DNA of 18,424 bases from WHTI01 sp046715095. GTDB taxonomy: Bacteria; Actinomycetota; CADDZG01; WHSQ01. The notes below the pieces were generated by a model that saw nothing but the letters and a program-made list of their open reading frames with translations, was not told the DNA's origin and searched no databases. Location: positions 1 to 18,424 of the forward strand of contig JBKJZQ010000069.1 in the NCBI GenBank assembly GCA_046715095.1, in the 5' to 3' direction. Position 1 is the first letter of the stretch; the number at the start of each line of letters is the position of its first letter. Of the stretch, positions 1-6,611 are shown piece after piece. Made by a program: the position numbers and the translations under genes.

Positions 1-1
1 C

Positions 2-658
2 CTCAAGGGAACGACCGCTCCGAGCCTCCAGTTCAAGTACTGGCACCAGATCGAGGAGGACTGGGACTACGCCTACGTGCTTGTCTCCACCGACGGCGGC
101 AAGACGTGGAAGTACCAGAACACCTCGGCATGTGGGGGCCGGGCGACCGACGCCAACGGGAACAACCGGGCGGTCGCCGAGTCGGGCGGGATCACCGGCG
201 ACTCGGAGGGCTGGCAGGAGTGCACGCTCGACCTTGCCGCCTACGCCGGCAAGAAGGTCGTGATCCGCTACGAATACGACACCGACCAGGCGGTAACCGA
301 ACCCGGGTACGTCGTCGACGATGTCACGCTCAAGGACGCCGACAAGACGATCTGGAAGAAGACCAATTTCGAGAAGGCCAAGAGGACAAGAGCCTGGACG
401 TTCGGAGGGACCGGCCTCAATAAGTGGCTCCGGATCAAGCCCCTCGCCAAGAACAAGCCTCTGATCGTGGTTCTCAGGATCTCCGGCAACAACGTCAAGC
501 GACAGGTACTGACGCGTAAGGCGTTCAGCAAGGTCGCGGAGGGCCTCGCCCTCGAGAACAAGGGCACCGTCGGTGACGGGAAGACCGTCATCGTGGTGTC
601 GGGCACGACGCCGATCGCAACGACTCCGTTCGGCTACTCGTACAACATCGTTCGCTAA
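2..658 (+). CDS. Immune inhibitor A-like (peptidase M6 family) secreted protein, C-terminal part
   Basis: This reading frame is open from the window edge to a TAA at 656-658, so about 218 residues of a longer protein are visible. The first part is a beta-rich, MAM-like module: an aromatic stretch (FKYWHQIEEDWDYAYV), then STDGGKTW, then EGWQECTLDLAAYAGKKV and RYEYDTDQ, ending in VVDDVTL. This order is typical of the non-catalytic domains downstream of the M6 metalloprotease domain in immune inhibitor A-like proteins. The last 90 or so residues are Lys-rich and end in a short beta region (KTVIVVSGTTP, YSYNIVR). The HExxH catalytic part would lie upstream and is not seen, so protease activity is inferred from family resemblance only. 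The gene ends at a strong terminator and converges on a DUF4177 gene. Confidence 0.7.
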   Translation, partial: LKGTTAPSLQFKYWHQIEEDWDYAYVLVSTDGGKTWKYQNTSACGGRATDANGNNRAVAESGGITGDSEGWQECTLDLAAYAGKKVVIRYEYDTDQAVTEPGYVVDDVTLKDADKTIWKKTNFEKAKRTRAWTFGGTGLNKWLRIKPLAKNKPLIVVLRISGNNVKRQVLTRKAFSKVAEGLALENKGTVGDGKTVIVVSGTTPIATTPFGYSYNIVR

Positions 659-672
659 GGAACGCCCAAAAC

Positions 673-702
673 AAGAGGGCCCGGCAGCTGCCGGGCCCTC
701 TT
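673..702. terminator. Bidirectional terminator, 30-nt perfect palindrome
   Basis: Bases 673-702 form an uninterrupted perfect inverted repeat of two 15-nt arms: AAGAGGGCCCGGCAG followed by its exact reverse complement. It lies between the convergent stops at 658 and 711. The outer AAGAG/CTCTT gives an A-rich start and a short T-containing end on either strand, so it can act in both directions. A true U-run is absent, as is common in high-GC actinomycetes. Confidence 0.8.
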
Positions 703-710
703 CGCGTCTT

Positions 711-866
711 CTACTTGACCTTCTCGAACACCATGATCGTGTTGCCCGCCTGCTCGAAGATGTGGGAGAGCTTCCATCCGTCCTCATGCCTCTTGTTCAA
801 CGTCCTGGTGAGCGATCCCACGTCGAGATCCCCACGATTGACCTCTGCTTCGTAGTGATCAGCCAT
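711..866 (-). CDS. Small DUF4177-domain protein
   Basis: A 51-residue protein read leftward from ATG (864-866) to TAG (711-713). I chose this start over a longer in-frame extension to 1100 because a good Shine-Dalgarno (GGAGG, complement of 874-878) sits just upstream and the extension is low-complexity and Arg/Pro-rich. The sequence YEAEV..., a central LNKRHEDGWKLSHIF and a C-terminal TIMVFEK match the DUF4177 pattern, in which a short strand-helix-strand unit carries a conserved 'GW' before the second strand. Molecular function is unknown for the family. It stands alone and converges on the M6-like gene across the shared terminator. Confidence 0.72.
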   Translation of the reverse strand: MADHYEAEVNRGDLDVGSLTRTLNKRHEDGWKLSHIFEQAGNTIMVFEKVK

Positions 867-1098
867 ATCTCGGCCTCCCTCGTCATCGTGCGCCGGACGC
901 GGCGCGGGTCGAGAACAGCCTGATGCAGAGACGGGTGCTAAGACAAGACCCTCGAGCCGGCCGACGGAAGCGAAGCGGTGTGGCTGGGGAGCAGACTCTC
1001 GTTCGAGGCCGCGCATCAAGATCGCGACCCCTGCGCTTCCCGTACCGCGGGGAGCGAGGACCGCTCCGCGACGCTGAGGCGGGCTATTCTTGAGCGAC

Positions 1099-1942
1099 AT
1101 GGGAGCAGGGGCATCTCGAGAGCGAAAGCAGGTCGTCGATCCCCAACCGACCGTGTCCAGTCACGACACCGGCATCGCCCTTCCGGGGTTCCACGCGATC
1201 GCGTCAGAAGAGGCGGTCAGCGCGCTGCACAGCGACGCCGACAGGGGACTCGAACCCACCGAGGCGAACGCGCGGCTCATCCGACTCGGCCCCAACCGCA
1301 TCCCCTCTCCCACTCCCGATCCCTTGCCTTTGCGCCTGCTGGGCAAGCTCAAAGAGCCCATGAGCCTTCTTCTCATCGGGGCCGCGGCCGTCGCCGGCAT
1401 CGGCTTGGGCGAAAGGCTCGATGCCGTCGTGATCCTGGCGATCGTCGCCGCCAACGCCGCCATCGCCCTGTCGCAGGAGGGAAAGGCCGCCCGATCACTC
1501 GAGGCCCTCAAGACGCTCGAGAGTTCCGAGGCGCGTGTCGTTCGTGGGGGCCGGTCCGAAATGGTCCCTGCGGAGGACCTCGTCGCAGGCGACATCCTGC
1601 TCCTCGCGGCCGGCGATCGCGTGCCTGCCGACGTCCGCATGATCCATACCGTTCGCAGTGATGTTCACCGTTCTTGCCATCAGCCAGCTCTTCTACGCGT
1701 TCGCCGTGCACATCCCAGACCGGATCGGATCAACCCGACCGGTCGCCGATCTGTTCGCGAACCGTTGGCTGCTGGTCGGCGTCGGGGCGGGGCTCACCCT
1801 CCAGCTCGCGATCGTGCTCCTGGTCCCGGCACATGAGGTGTTCGGAACAACCCGGCTCTCCGCAGGTGAATGGGGACTCGTCGCGGTCGCGTCGCTGGCC
1901 CCCGCGATGATCATCGCCGCTCTCGATCGTCTTCGGTCCTGA
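1099..1942 (+). pseudogene. P-type cation-transporting ATPase, internally deleted remnant
   Basis: Two ends of one P-type ATPase are joined with the middle missing. From ATG 1099 to about 1650 the frame encodes the cation-ATPase N-terminal domain (GLEPTEANARLIRLGPNRIP), two membrane helices (near LLIGAAAVAGIGLG and AVVILAIVAANAAIAL) and the start of the actuator domain, ending in GDILLLAAGDRVPADVRMI. After that this frame reads Arg/Pro-rich noise to a stop at 1836. From about 1655 a different frame encodes the family's last membrane region (MFTVLAISQLFYAFAV, then LLVGVGAGLTLQLAIVLLVP and EWGLVAVASLAPAMII), ending at 1942. The phosphorylation motif DKTGT, the nucleotide-binding and P domains and the middle helices are absent. 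Family members are usually 850-900 residues, so roughly 600 are lost. It cannot be a working pump. An assembly join is the alternative to a real deletion. Confidence 0.82.
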
Positions 1943-2006
1943 GCATCTGGGTTCGGTCTCTCGGGGGACGCCCGGAGCCGGACCCGGCCGACCAACGGCC
2001 CACCCA

Positions 2007-2028
2007 AGTAGGTCCGTACGGCACTACT
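2007..2028. promoter_or_regulatory. 22-nt imperfect palindrome upstream of the CBS-BON gene
   Basis: The sequence has the symmetry AGTAG-gt-CCGTACGG-ca-CTACT. Outer arms and core are perfectly self-complementary, with only the two-base linkers unpaired. It lies about 70 nt before the CBS-BON start and after the ATPase remnant, a position that suits an operator. The binding protein is unknown. Confidence 0.4.
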
Positions 2029-2097
2029 GCGGAATGGCTCCCATTGCGACCCTGATCTCAGGACGATGGAGAGCGTGGGAACCGAGAGGAGCCGACG

Positions 2098-2778
2098 ATG
2101 CCGGACGTCAAGGTGAAAGATGTCATGACCCACTTGGTCGTCATGCTGTATCCGAGCGACACCGTCCACGAGGCCGCCCAGAAGCTTGCCCGCAACAGCA
2201 TCAGCGGGGCGCCCGTGGTGGAGGGCGGGAAGGTGGTCGGCATCGTGTCGGAGTCCGACCTCATCCGCGCGGTCATGCCCCCGGTACCGGTGGACCGCGG
2301 TGCTTCAATCCTCGACATCTTTTCGGTGATGGGACGCGCCAAGCCTCGCGCCCACAAGCACGGCAAGACCGTCGCGGAGGTGATGAACTCGCTCGTGATA
2401 CAGGTCTCGCCCGAGACGAGCATTTGGAAGGCCGCGTCGATCATGGAGCGCAAGGGCGTGAAGCGGCTACCTGTGGTCGACGACCAGGACTACTTGCTCG
2501 GGATCCTGTCACGCGCCGATCTCGTCAAGGCGATGGCCAAAGACGACGCTCAGATCACCACCGACGTCATCGAGGCGATCACGCTGTTGGGTGAGGAGAC
2601 CATCGACGGTCTCGAAGTCGAAGTCGACGACGGCGTGGCGACCCTCAAGGGCGTCGCCGACCGCAAGAGCACGCACGAGCTGGCGGTGTCTCTCGCCTCG
2701 CGAACGCCTGGCGTCATCGAAGTGGTGGACCGGATGACCTTCGAGCGCGACGACACCAGGATCGGGTTCGCCCGATAA
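2098..2778 (+). CDS. CBS-CBS-BON domain protein
   Basis: A 226-residue soluble protein. Residues about 7-60 are a first CBS motif (VKDVMTHLVVMLYP through GGKVVGIVSESDLIRAV), residues about 91-147 a second (VAEVMNSLVIQVSPETSIWKAA through LLGILSRADLVKAM), and residues about 150-215 a BON domain (GLEVEVDDGVATLKGVAD through PGVIEVVDRM). CBS pairs typically bind adenosine nucleotides, and BON domains are thought to contact membranes or other ligands; the combined protein is usually regarded as a stress or energy sensor, its exact role unknown. The ATG is preceded by GAGGAG at 2086-2091 with good spacing. In mycobacteria, CBS proteins and a P-type ATPase are both found in the hypoxia (DosR) regulon; a link to the ATPase remnant upstream is inference only. 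Confidence 0.88.
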   Translation: MPDVKVKDVMTHLVVMLYPSDTVHEAAQKLARNSISGAPVVEGGKVVGIVSESDLIRAVMPPVPVDRGASILDIFSVMGRAKPRAHKHGKTVAEVMNSLVIQVSPETSIWKAASIMERKGVKRLPVVDDQDYLLGILSRADLVKAMAKDDAQITTDVIEAITLLGEETIDGLEVEVDDGVATLKGVADRKSTHELAVSLASRTPGVIEVVDRMTFERDDTRIGFAR

Positions 2779-2824
2779 GGACGATGTGATCTCCTCCCCC
2801 ATGGTCTACTGCGCCGAGAGTAGA

Positions 2825-2850
2825 GAGGGAGGGAACGTTTCCCCACCCTC
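2825..2850 (+). terminator. Weak candidate hairpin after the CBS-BON gene
   Basis: GAGGG-a-GGG pairs with CCC-a-CCCTC around an 8-nt loop, about 45 nt after the CBS-BON stop. There is no T-tract. It may be a terminator or a structured leader for the next small gene. Confidence 0.3.
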
Positions 2851-2858
2851 GCTGCCGC

Positions 2859-3140
2859 ATGCTTCGGCGTGACAACATGCTGGCCATTCCAGGCCATGCC
2901 CGACACGCCGATCGTGGGTGGCTGTTCGAGCTAGACGAACTTGTAGGAGAGGGTTACATCGGTCACGCCGATGGCGGCCACTTCGAACTCTGCGACCTCG
3001 ATCTGGCACGACACACGATCTGTCGCTGCGGCGAGGACATGGACTTCAGGGGCTTTGAGCTGCGTGGGCCCTCTGGAGAACGTGTCGCCTATCGTCCGTA
3101 CGCCTTCTGCCTCGCTTGCTGGTGGTGGATCGAGTTCTAA
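2859..3140 (+). CDS. Small Cys-containing protein of unknown function (possible zinc ribbon)
   Basis: A 93-residue frame of unknown family. The C-terminal half has C55-R-C57 (in TICRCGEDMDF) and C84-L-A-C87 (in FCLACWWWIEF), a spacing that could hold one zinc ion; C45 is a further cysteine. The N-terminal half is acidic with several His (WLFELDELVGEGYIGHADGGHFEL). No good Shine-Dalgarno precedes either possible start: ATG 2859 is the longest, and ATG 2877 (MLAIPGHARH) is a plausible shorter choice. Amino-acid composition looks protein-like rather than like a shadow frame, and the overlapping antisense frame is less convincing. It stands alone between the CBS-BON gene and the sigma-factor leader. 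Zinc binding is inferred only from cysteine spacing. Confidence 0.5.
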   Translation: MLRRDNMLAIPGHARHADRGWLFELDELVGEGYIGHADGGHFELCDLDLARHTICRCGEDMDFRGFELRGPSGERVAYRPYAFCLACWWWIEF

Positions 3141-3426
3141 GCCAACCGGCGGCGATACTTGTCTTGATGTCGCCTCCACGTATTTACCGCGATTCAAGGT
3201 AACGGGATGCGCCACCGGGCTCTCCGGAGGGGCATGCTATCGCCAGGGAGCTCAGGAGGCGTGGGTAGGGGATGATACTGGAACTAGTTACACCGGGGAC
3301 TCACGAACCACCCGTCCGGGGCATTGCCCCGCCTCAAAGGGGACAAATACCCTGAATCCCTGGGGAACGAGACTGCGTCGTCGCGCCGGACAACGGGTTC
3401 GAGCAAGGCGACGGGGAGAGTGGTGG
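3141..3426 (+). other. Leader region of the sigma-factor gene, GC-rich, no gene seen
   Basis: No convincing protein or known RNA is seen in these 286 nt, although the sigma-factor frame stays open through them. It contains a clear hairpin (CGGGGC-att-GCCCCG, 3317-3331) and other short G/C runs. A possible promoter is TTGTCT (3159-3164), 16 nt, TATTTA (3181-3186), which would give a 5' leader of about 235 nt. I compared it by eye with tRNA, tmRNA and common riboswitch cores and found no match. Confidence 0.4.
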
Positions 3427-4083
3427 ATGGCTGGAGCTTGGACTAAGGAGAAACCCGATCTCGAAACATCAGAGGACCGGGACCTCATCGCACGCGTCCG
3501 TGAGGGAGACGAGCGCGCACTCGAAGGGCTTCTGTCGCGCTATCGCGGGTTCGCGAGAGCGAAGTCCCGCTCTTACTTCCTCGCAGGCTCGGACAAAGAA
3601 GACGTCGTCCAGGAAGGCATGATCGGCCTCTATAAGGCGATCCGGGACTTCGACCTCCAGCAGGAAACCCCGTTCCGGGCGTTCGCGGAGCTGTGTATCT
3701 CCCGTCAGATCCTCACCGCCATCAAGACCGCCAACCGCAACAAGCACCAACCTCTCAACTCCTCGATCTCCCTCGACGCTCCGGCGCACAGCGGTGACGA
3801 TCCCGGCGGGGGCTCGGTCGGGGACAGCCTGGCCGCGACCAGAGATGCCGATCCGATCGATCTGGTGATCTCTTCAGAGGAGATCACCGCGCTCAAGAAC
3901 TCGCTCAAGGAGAACCTGACCGAGCTCGAGGGAGAGGTCCTCACCCTCTACATGGACGGCAAGTCGTACGAAGAGATCGCCGGTACGTTGGGGAACCACG
4001 TCAAGTCGATCGACAATGCTCTCCAGCGGATCAAGCGCAAGCTTCAACGCCACCTCGAGTCGCGCAACCAGCCATCCGCCTGA
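3427..4083 (+). CDS. RNA polymerase sigma factor, SigH-like (sigma-70 family)
   Basis: A 218-residue sigma factor lacking region 1.1. Region 2 spans about residues 15-107: DRDLIARVREGDERALEGLL, then the core-binding helix DVVQEGMIGLYKAIRDFD (59-76), then the -10 recognition part FRAFAELCISRQILTAIK. A variable Gly/Asp-rich linker (about 110-150) precedes region 4 (about 160-212) with a helix-turn-helix SYEEIAGTLGNHVKSIDNAL. The order and wording fit the Bacillus SigH (sigma-30) group used for transition-state or stress genes; similar factors occur in deep-branching actinomycetes. ATG 3427 is chosen because GGGGAG lies at 3413-3418 and homology begins just after it; the frame extends upstream to 2971 but without protein-like content. 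A PAC2-family gene follows 34 nt downstream. No anti-sigma gene is adjacent. Confidence 0.87.
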   Translation: MAGAWTKEKPDLETSEDRDLIARVREGDERALEGLLSRYRGFARAKSRSYFLAGSDKEDVVQEGMIGLYKAIRDFDLQQETPFRAFAELCISRQILTAIKTANRNKHQPLNSSISLDAPAHSGDDPGGGSVGDSLAATRDADPIDLVISSEEITALKNSLKENLTELEGEVLTLYMDGKSYEEIAGTLGNHVKSIDNALQRIKRKLQRHLESRNQPSA

Positions 4084-4117
4084 CGGATTGTCGCCGGGGA
4101 CGAGTAGCCTTGGTGCT

Positions 4118-5002
4118 GTGGATGATCCCCGCGTCAGATTCGAAGCCACAGACATAGAACTCCGGTCCCCGATACTGATCGCCGCCTTCCACGGGTGGAA
4201 CGATGCAGGAAATTCGGCGACGTTCGCTGCGAAGCACCTTCGAAGGATATGGGCGGCGGAGAAGATCGCATCGATCGATCCCGAGGACTTCTTCGACTTC
4301 CAGTCGGTGCGGCCCCAGGTCGAGCTGGTGGACGGCCTCACCCGTTCGATCTCATGGCCCGAGAACGAACTCTACGGAGCCCGGCTCGAAGGGTGCGAGA
4401 ACGACGCCTTGATCCTGATCGGGACGGAGCCCAGCCTCAGATGGCGGACGTTCTCCGAGCTCCTGGTCGAGATGGCGAGGGAACGAGGTGTGTCATTGGT
4501 GATCACCCTCGGCGCCCTACTTGCCGACGTCCCTCACTCTCGCCCCGTCCCCATCACCGGAACCGCGGTCGATCCTGAGCTGATCAACAGACTTGGGCTA
4601 CAGCGGTCTCGCTACGAGGGCCCGACGGGGATCGTCGGCGTGCTGCAGGATGCGTTCGGGCGTGCAGGGGTCCAGTCCGCGAGCCTCTGGGCGGCCGTCC
4701 CCCACTACCTCGCGGTTTCTCCGAATCCGAAAGCAGCGCTCGCACTCGTAGAGCGCGCGGCGGGATTGATCGGGTTCGGGGCCGATATCGGAGAGCTGAT
4801 GGCCGCCACGTCCGACTACGAAGAACGGATCGACGAGATGGTCCAGACCGACGATGACATCAAGGAGTACGTCCGGCTCCTCGAGTCCCGGTCGGACGAC
4901 GGCGAGGAACTCGAGGAGCTGGACCCTTCCCAGCTCCCCTCCGGGGATGCGCTCGCTGCCGAACTGGAGCGCTTCCTCCGGGAAAGGGATCCGGGCGAGT
5001 AG
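4118..5002 (+). CDS. PAC2 (proteasome assembly chaperone 2-like) family protein
   Basis: A 294-residue soluble protein of the PAC2/DUF75 family. The diagnostic N-terminal pattern is present (LRSPILIAAFHGWNDAGNSATFAAKHL), followed by DFQSVRPQVELVDGLTRSISWP, ALILIGTEPSLRWRTF, VITLGALLADVPHSRPVPITG and a region like GPTGIVGVLQDAF...SLWAAVPHYLAVSPNPKAAL. The C-terminus is a helical acidic tail (residues about 225-294). Actinobacterial members are common, but their link to the proteasome is not proven. GTG 4118 is preferred because homology starts at once; no Shine-Dalgarno is evident, and TAGCCT at 4105-4110 lies 7 nt upstream, so a leaderless transcript is possible. It could also be co-transcribed with the sigma-factor gene 34 nt upstream. 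Confidence 0.87.
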   Translation: MDDPRVRFEATDIELRSPILIAAFHGWNDAGNSATFAAKHLRRIWAAEKIASIDPEDFFDFQSVRPQVELVDGLTRSISWPENELYGARLEGCENDALILIGTEPSLRWRTFSELLVEMARERGVSLVITLGALLADVPHSRPVPITGTAVDPELINRLGLQRSRYEGPTGIVGVLQDAFGRAGVQSASLWAAVPHYLAVSPNPKAALALVERAAGLIGFGADIGELMAATSDYEERIDEMVQTDDDIKEYVRLLESRSDDGEELEELDPSQLPSGDALAAELERFLRERDPGE

Positions 5003-5008
5003 CCGTAC

Positions 5009-5569
5009 TTACTGCTTGACCGCTGCGACCTCGATCGAGAGCTTGATGGTCTTGCCGACGAGGACTCCGCCGGTCTCCAGTGCCTTGTTCCAAGTCAGAC
5101 CGAAGTCCTCGCGGTCGAACTTGGCGGTAGCCGTGAACGCCGCCCGAGTCGACTCGGTGAACAGGTCGGGGGTCGTGCCCTCGAAGACAACCTTGAGCGT
5201 GATGGGCTTGGTGATACCCATGATGGTCAGGTCACCGATGAGGTTTGCCTCCGTGCCCGAGAGAACCTCGAGAGAAGTGCTCTTGAACGTCATCTTGGGG
5301 TGGTTCTCGACGTCCAGGAAGTCGGGCGACTTGACGTGGCCGTCCCGATCGGGCGAGCCAGAGTTGATGCTCGAAGCGTCGATCTCGGCCGTTGCGGTCG
5401 AAGTCGAGAGGTCTTCACCGATCGTGAACGATCCTTCGAAGGTGCCGAAGTGGCCCGACACGGTCGAGATCATCATGTGCTTGGCCGAGAACGTGAGGCT
5501 CGAGTGAGCCGCATCGATGGCCCAGGTGCCGACCAGGTCCCGGGACTTAACCGCGGTGGGGGTACCCAT
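5009..5569 (-). CDS. YceI family protein
   Basis: A 186-residue YceI-like protein, a lipocalin-like beta barrel that in this family binds isoprenoid or fatty-acid-type ligands. The N-terminal signature WAIDAAHSSLTFSAKHMMIS is followed by VSGHFGTFEGSFTIG, SINSGSPDRDGHVKSPDFLDVENHPKMTF (split over residues about 69-97), the repeat-like DLTIMGITKPITLKV, and a C-terminal GKTIKLSIEV. No signal peptide or membrane segment is visible, so it is likely cytoplasmic, unlike the periplasmic E. coli protein. The start is fixed by a strong AAGGAGGA Shine-Dalgarno (complement of 5576-5583) 6 nt before ATG. It is divergent from a marR gene across a 93-nt spacer with a likely operator, which suggests that MarR controls it. 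It ends 6 nt from the convergent PAC2 gene. Confidence 0.92.
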   Translation of the reverse strand: MGTPTAVKSRDLVGTWAIDAAHSSLTFSAKHMMISTVSGHFGTFEGSFTIGEDLSTSTATAEIDASSINSGSPDRDGHVKSPDFLDVENHPKMTFKSTSLEVLSGTEANLIGDLTIMGITKPITLKVVFEGTTPDLFTESTRAAFTATAKFDREDFGLTWNKALETGGVLVGKTIKLSIEVAAVKQ

Positions 5570-5608
5570 GGGGATTCCTCCTTTCAGACGATTGTCTCCT
5601 CCTAGAAC

Positions 5609-5628
5609 ATCGTTGCCTCTGCAACTAT
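5609..5628. promoter_or_regulatory. Candidate MarR operator between yceI and marR
   Basis: ATCGTTGC-ctct-GCAACTAT: two 8-nt half-sites that are reverse complements except at one position, with a 4-nt spacer. The core GTTGC/GCAAC (5612-5616, 5621-5625) is perfect. The size and symmetry suit a winged-helix MarR dimer, and the site lies in the shared control region of the divergent yceI and marR genes, just before the marR promoter. Confidence 0.6.
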
Positions 5629-5650
5629 TTCCGACTCTACCTAATTTCCC

Positions 5651-5656
5651 TAAGAT
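5651..5656 (+). promoter_or_regulatory. -10-like hexamer for a leaderless marR transcript
   Basis: TAAGAT lies 6 nt before ATG 5663, so transcription would begin at or next to the start codon. A weak -35 (TTTCCG, 5628-5633) is 17 nt upstream. No Shine-Dalgarno is present. Confidence 0.4.
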
Positions 5657-5662
5657 GGGCCG

Positions 5663-6133
5663 ATGAGCACGCGACCGGGGGTCCTGAGCAGCAGGGAAGA
5701 CCGTGCCTGGAGGGCTTTCCTCCGGGCCCACTACCAGATCGTCCGAAAGCTGGACGCGGTGCTCCTCAACAAGGAAGGGATCAGCCTTTCGGCCTTCGAG
5801 GTTCTCAGGTGGCTCGAGGGGGCACCGGATAGCCGGATGCGGATGTCCGAGCTGGCCAACCGGGTCCTCTTGTCACGTAGCGGAATCACCCGGCTGGTGG
5901 ACCACCTTGTCGCCCAGGGCCTCATCGAGCGGCAACGGTCCCAGGGGGATGCACGGGGGGCCGAGGCGGTCCTGACCGCTCAGGGGCGAGAGCGTTTAGG
6001 GCAGATCTCGCAGCTCCACTTCGACGGGGTCAAAGAATTCTTCACCGGCCGGCTGAGCGGCGAGGATCTCGATGTGCTGGCCGAGACGCTCGGTAAGGTC
6101 GTCGACCCCGGCGGCGACGGAGCAGCCTGCTAG
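5663..6133 (+). CDS. MarR family transcriptional regulator
   Basis: A 156-residue protein with the MarR layout. An N-terminal dimerisation helix (DRAWRAFLRAHYQIVRKLDAVL) is followed by the winged helix-turn-helix (about residues 42-105): LSAFEVLRWLEGAP, MRMSELANRVLLSRSGITRLVDHLVAQGLIER, with recognition helix about 71-85 and a wing carrying D96 and R98. A C-terminal helix pair follows (REFL-type region, FFTGRLSGEDLDVLAETLGKVV). It probably represses itself and the divergent yceI gene through the palindrome at 5609-5628; that is inferred from position and symmetry. The effector is not predictable. The start ATG 5663 lacks a Shine-Dalgarno but has a close -10-like hexamer. Confidence 0.9.
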   Translation: MSTRPGVLSSREDRAWRAFLRAHYQIVRKLDAVLLNKEGISLSAFEVLRWLEGAPDSRMRMSELANRVLLSRSGITRLVDHLVAQGLIERQRSQGDARGAEAVLTAQGRERLGQISQLHFDGVKEFFTGRLSGEDLDVLAETLGKVVDPGGDGAAC

Positions 6134-6146
6134 TGGTGACGTGCCA

Positions 6147-6464
6147 CTAGGCCCCCGGCCAGTCTTTCTTCTTCTCCTCGATCTCAGGCCAGGGCTTCGA
6201 CCCAGAGTCCTTCTCGCCCCCCAGGACGTCACCAAGGTCCTTCTTGCCGGAGATCTCGCCGGCGGCCGACAGCAGATCCTCGAGCTTCGCCCGCTCCTTA
6301 CCCTCGATCCGGATACGGAGGGCGGCGAGAACGTCCGCCTGCTGGTTGGTGATCCCCTGCGTCCGATCGATCTCGGCGAGGGCCTGCGCGGCGCGCTTAA
6401 TCAACGCAAGGTCGTCGCGAACCTGCTTGTTCAGCCTCTTGATCTCCTCGTCGCTCACGGCCAC
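6147..6464 (-). CDS. Small charged helical protein of unknown function
   Basis: A 105-residue frame that I do not recognise. The first two thirds are predicted helical and charged (EIKRLNKQVRDDLALIKRAAQALAEI, then QQADVLAALRIRIEGKERAKLEDLLSAAGEI), and the last third is Lys/Asp/Pro-rich and probably disordered, ending in KDWPGA. There are no cysteines, signal peptide or membrane segments. The start is GTG 6464 or GTG 6458; neither has a strong Shine-Dalgarno. The low-complexity alternatives on the opposite strand are worse candidates. It ends 13 nt from the convergent marR stop. Coding is supported by composition only, so confidence is moderate. Confidence 0.6.
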   Translation of the reverse strand: MAVSDEEIKRLNKQVRDDLALIKRAAQALAEIDRTQGITNQQADVLAALRIRIEGKERAKLEDLLSAAGEISGKKDLGDVLGGEKDSGSKPWPEIEEKKKDWPGA

Positions 6465-6573
6465 TTCTTACACTCTTTACGGAGGCGTGATCGGCATCGG
6501 ACGACCTGTAGGGACGATCGCCCGGGTCGCTAAAGCGGGCCATCCGGCGAACCGACGGTCATAAAGAACTAGT

Positions 6574-6595
6574 CATCGACCTTTAGCCATCGACC
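6574..6595 (+). repeat. Direct repeat CATCGACC, 14-nt period
   Basis: CATCGACC occurs at 6574-6581 and again at 6588-6595, 17 nt before the HD-GYP start. The 14-nt spacing is not a full helical turn multiple, and chance occurrence cannot be excluded. It might be a tandem binding site. Confidence 0.3.
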
Positions 6596-6611
6596 CTCTG
6601 GAGCGGTTGGT

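Noticed and set aside
867..1100. Longer version of the DUF4177 gene starting at 1100
   Set aside because: The added residues are low-complexity and the shorter start has a strong Shine-Dalgarno.
3260..3300. GGGGATGATACTGG resembling the 5' end of tmRNA
   Set aside because: The universal tmRNA start pattern is not kept, and the 3' half would fall within the sigma-factor gene.
3230..3400. Possible c-di-AMP or cobalamin riboswitch before the sigma factor
   Set aside because: Neither the conserved GACAGCTAAC-type core nor a B12 box is present.
3385..3420. GGGTTCGAG resembling a tRNA T-loop
   Set aside because: No acceptor stem, anticodon arm or CCA-side pairing could be built around it on either strand.
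2971..3426. N-terminal extension of the sigma factor up to 2971
   Set aside because: It overlaps another frame, has no sigma-like content, and ATG 3427 has a good Shine-Dalgarno.
6510..6580. c-di-GMP-I riboswitch before the HD-GYP gene
   Set aside because: The invariant GACGCAAAGCC and receptor segments are missing; kept only as a low-interest finding.
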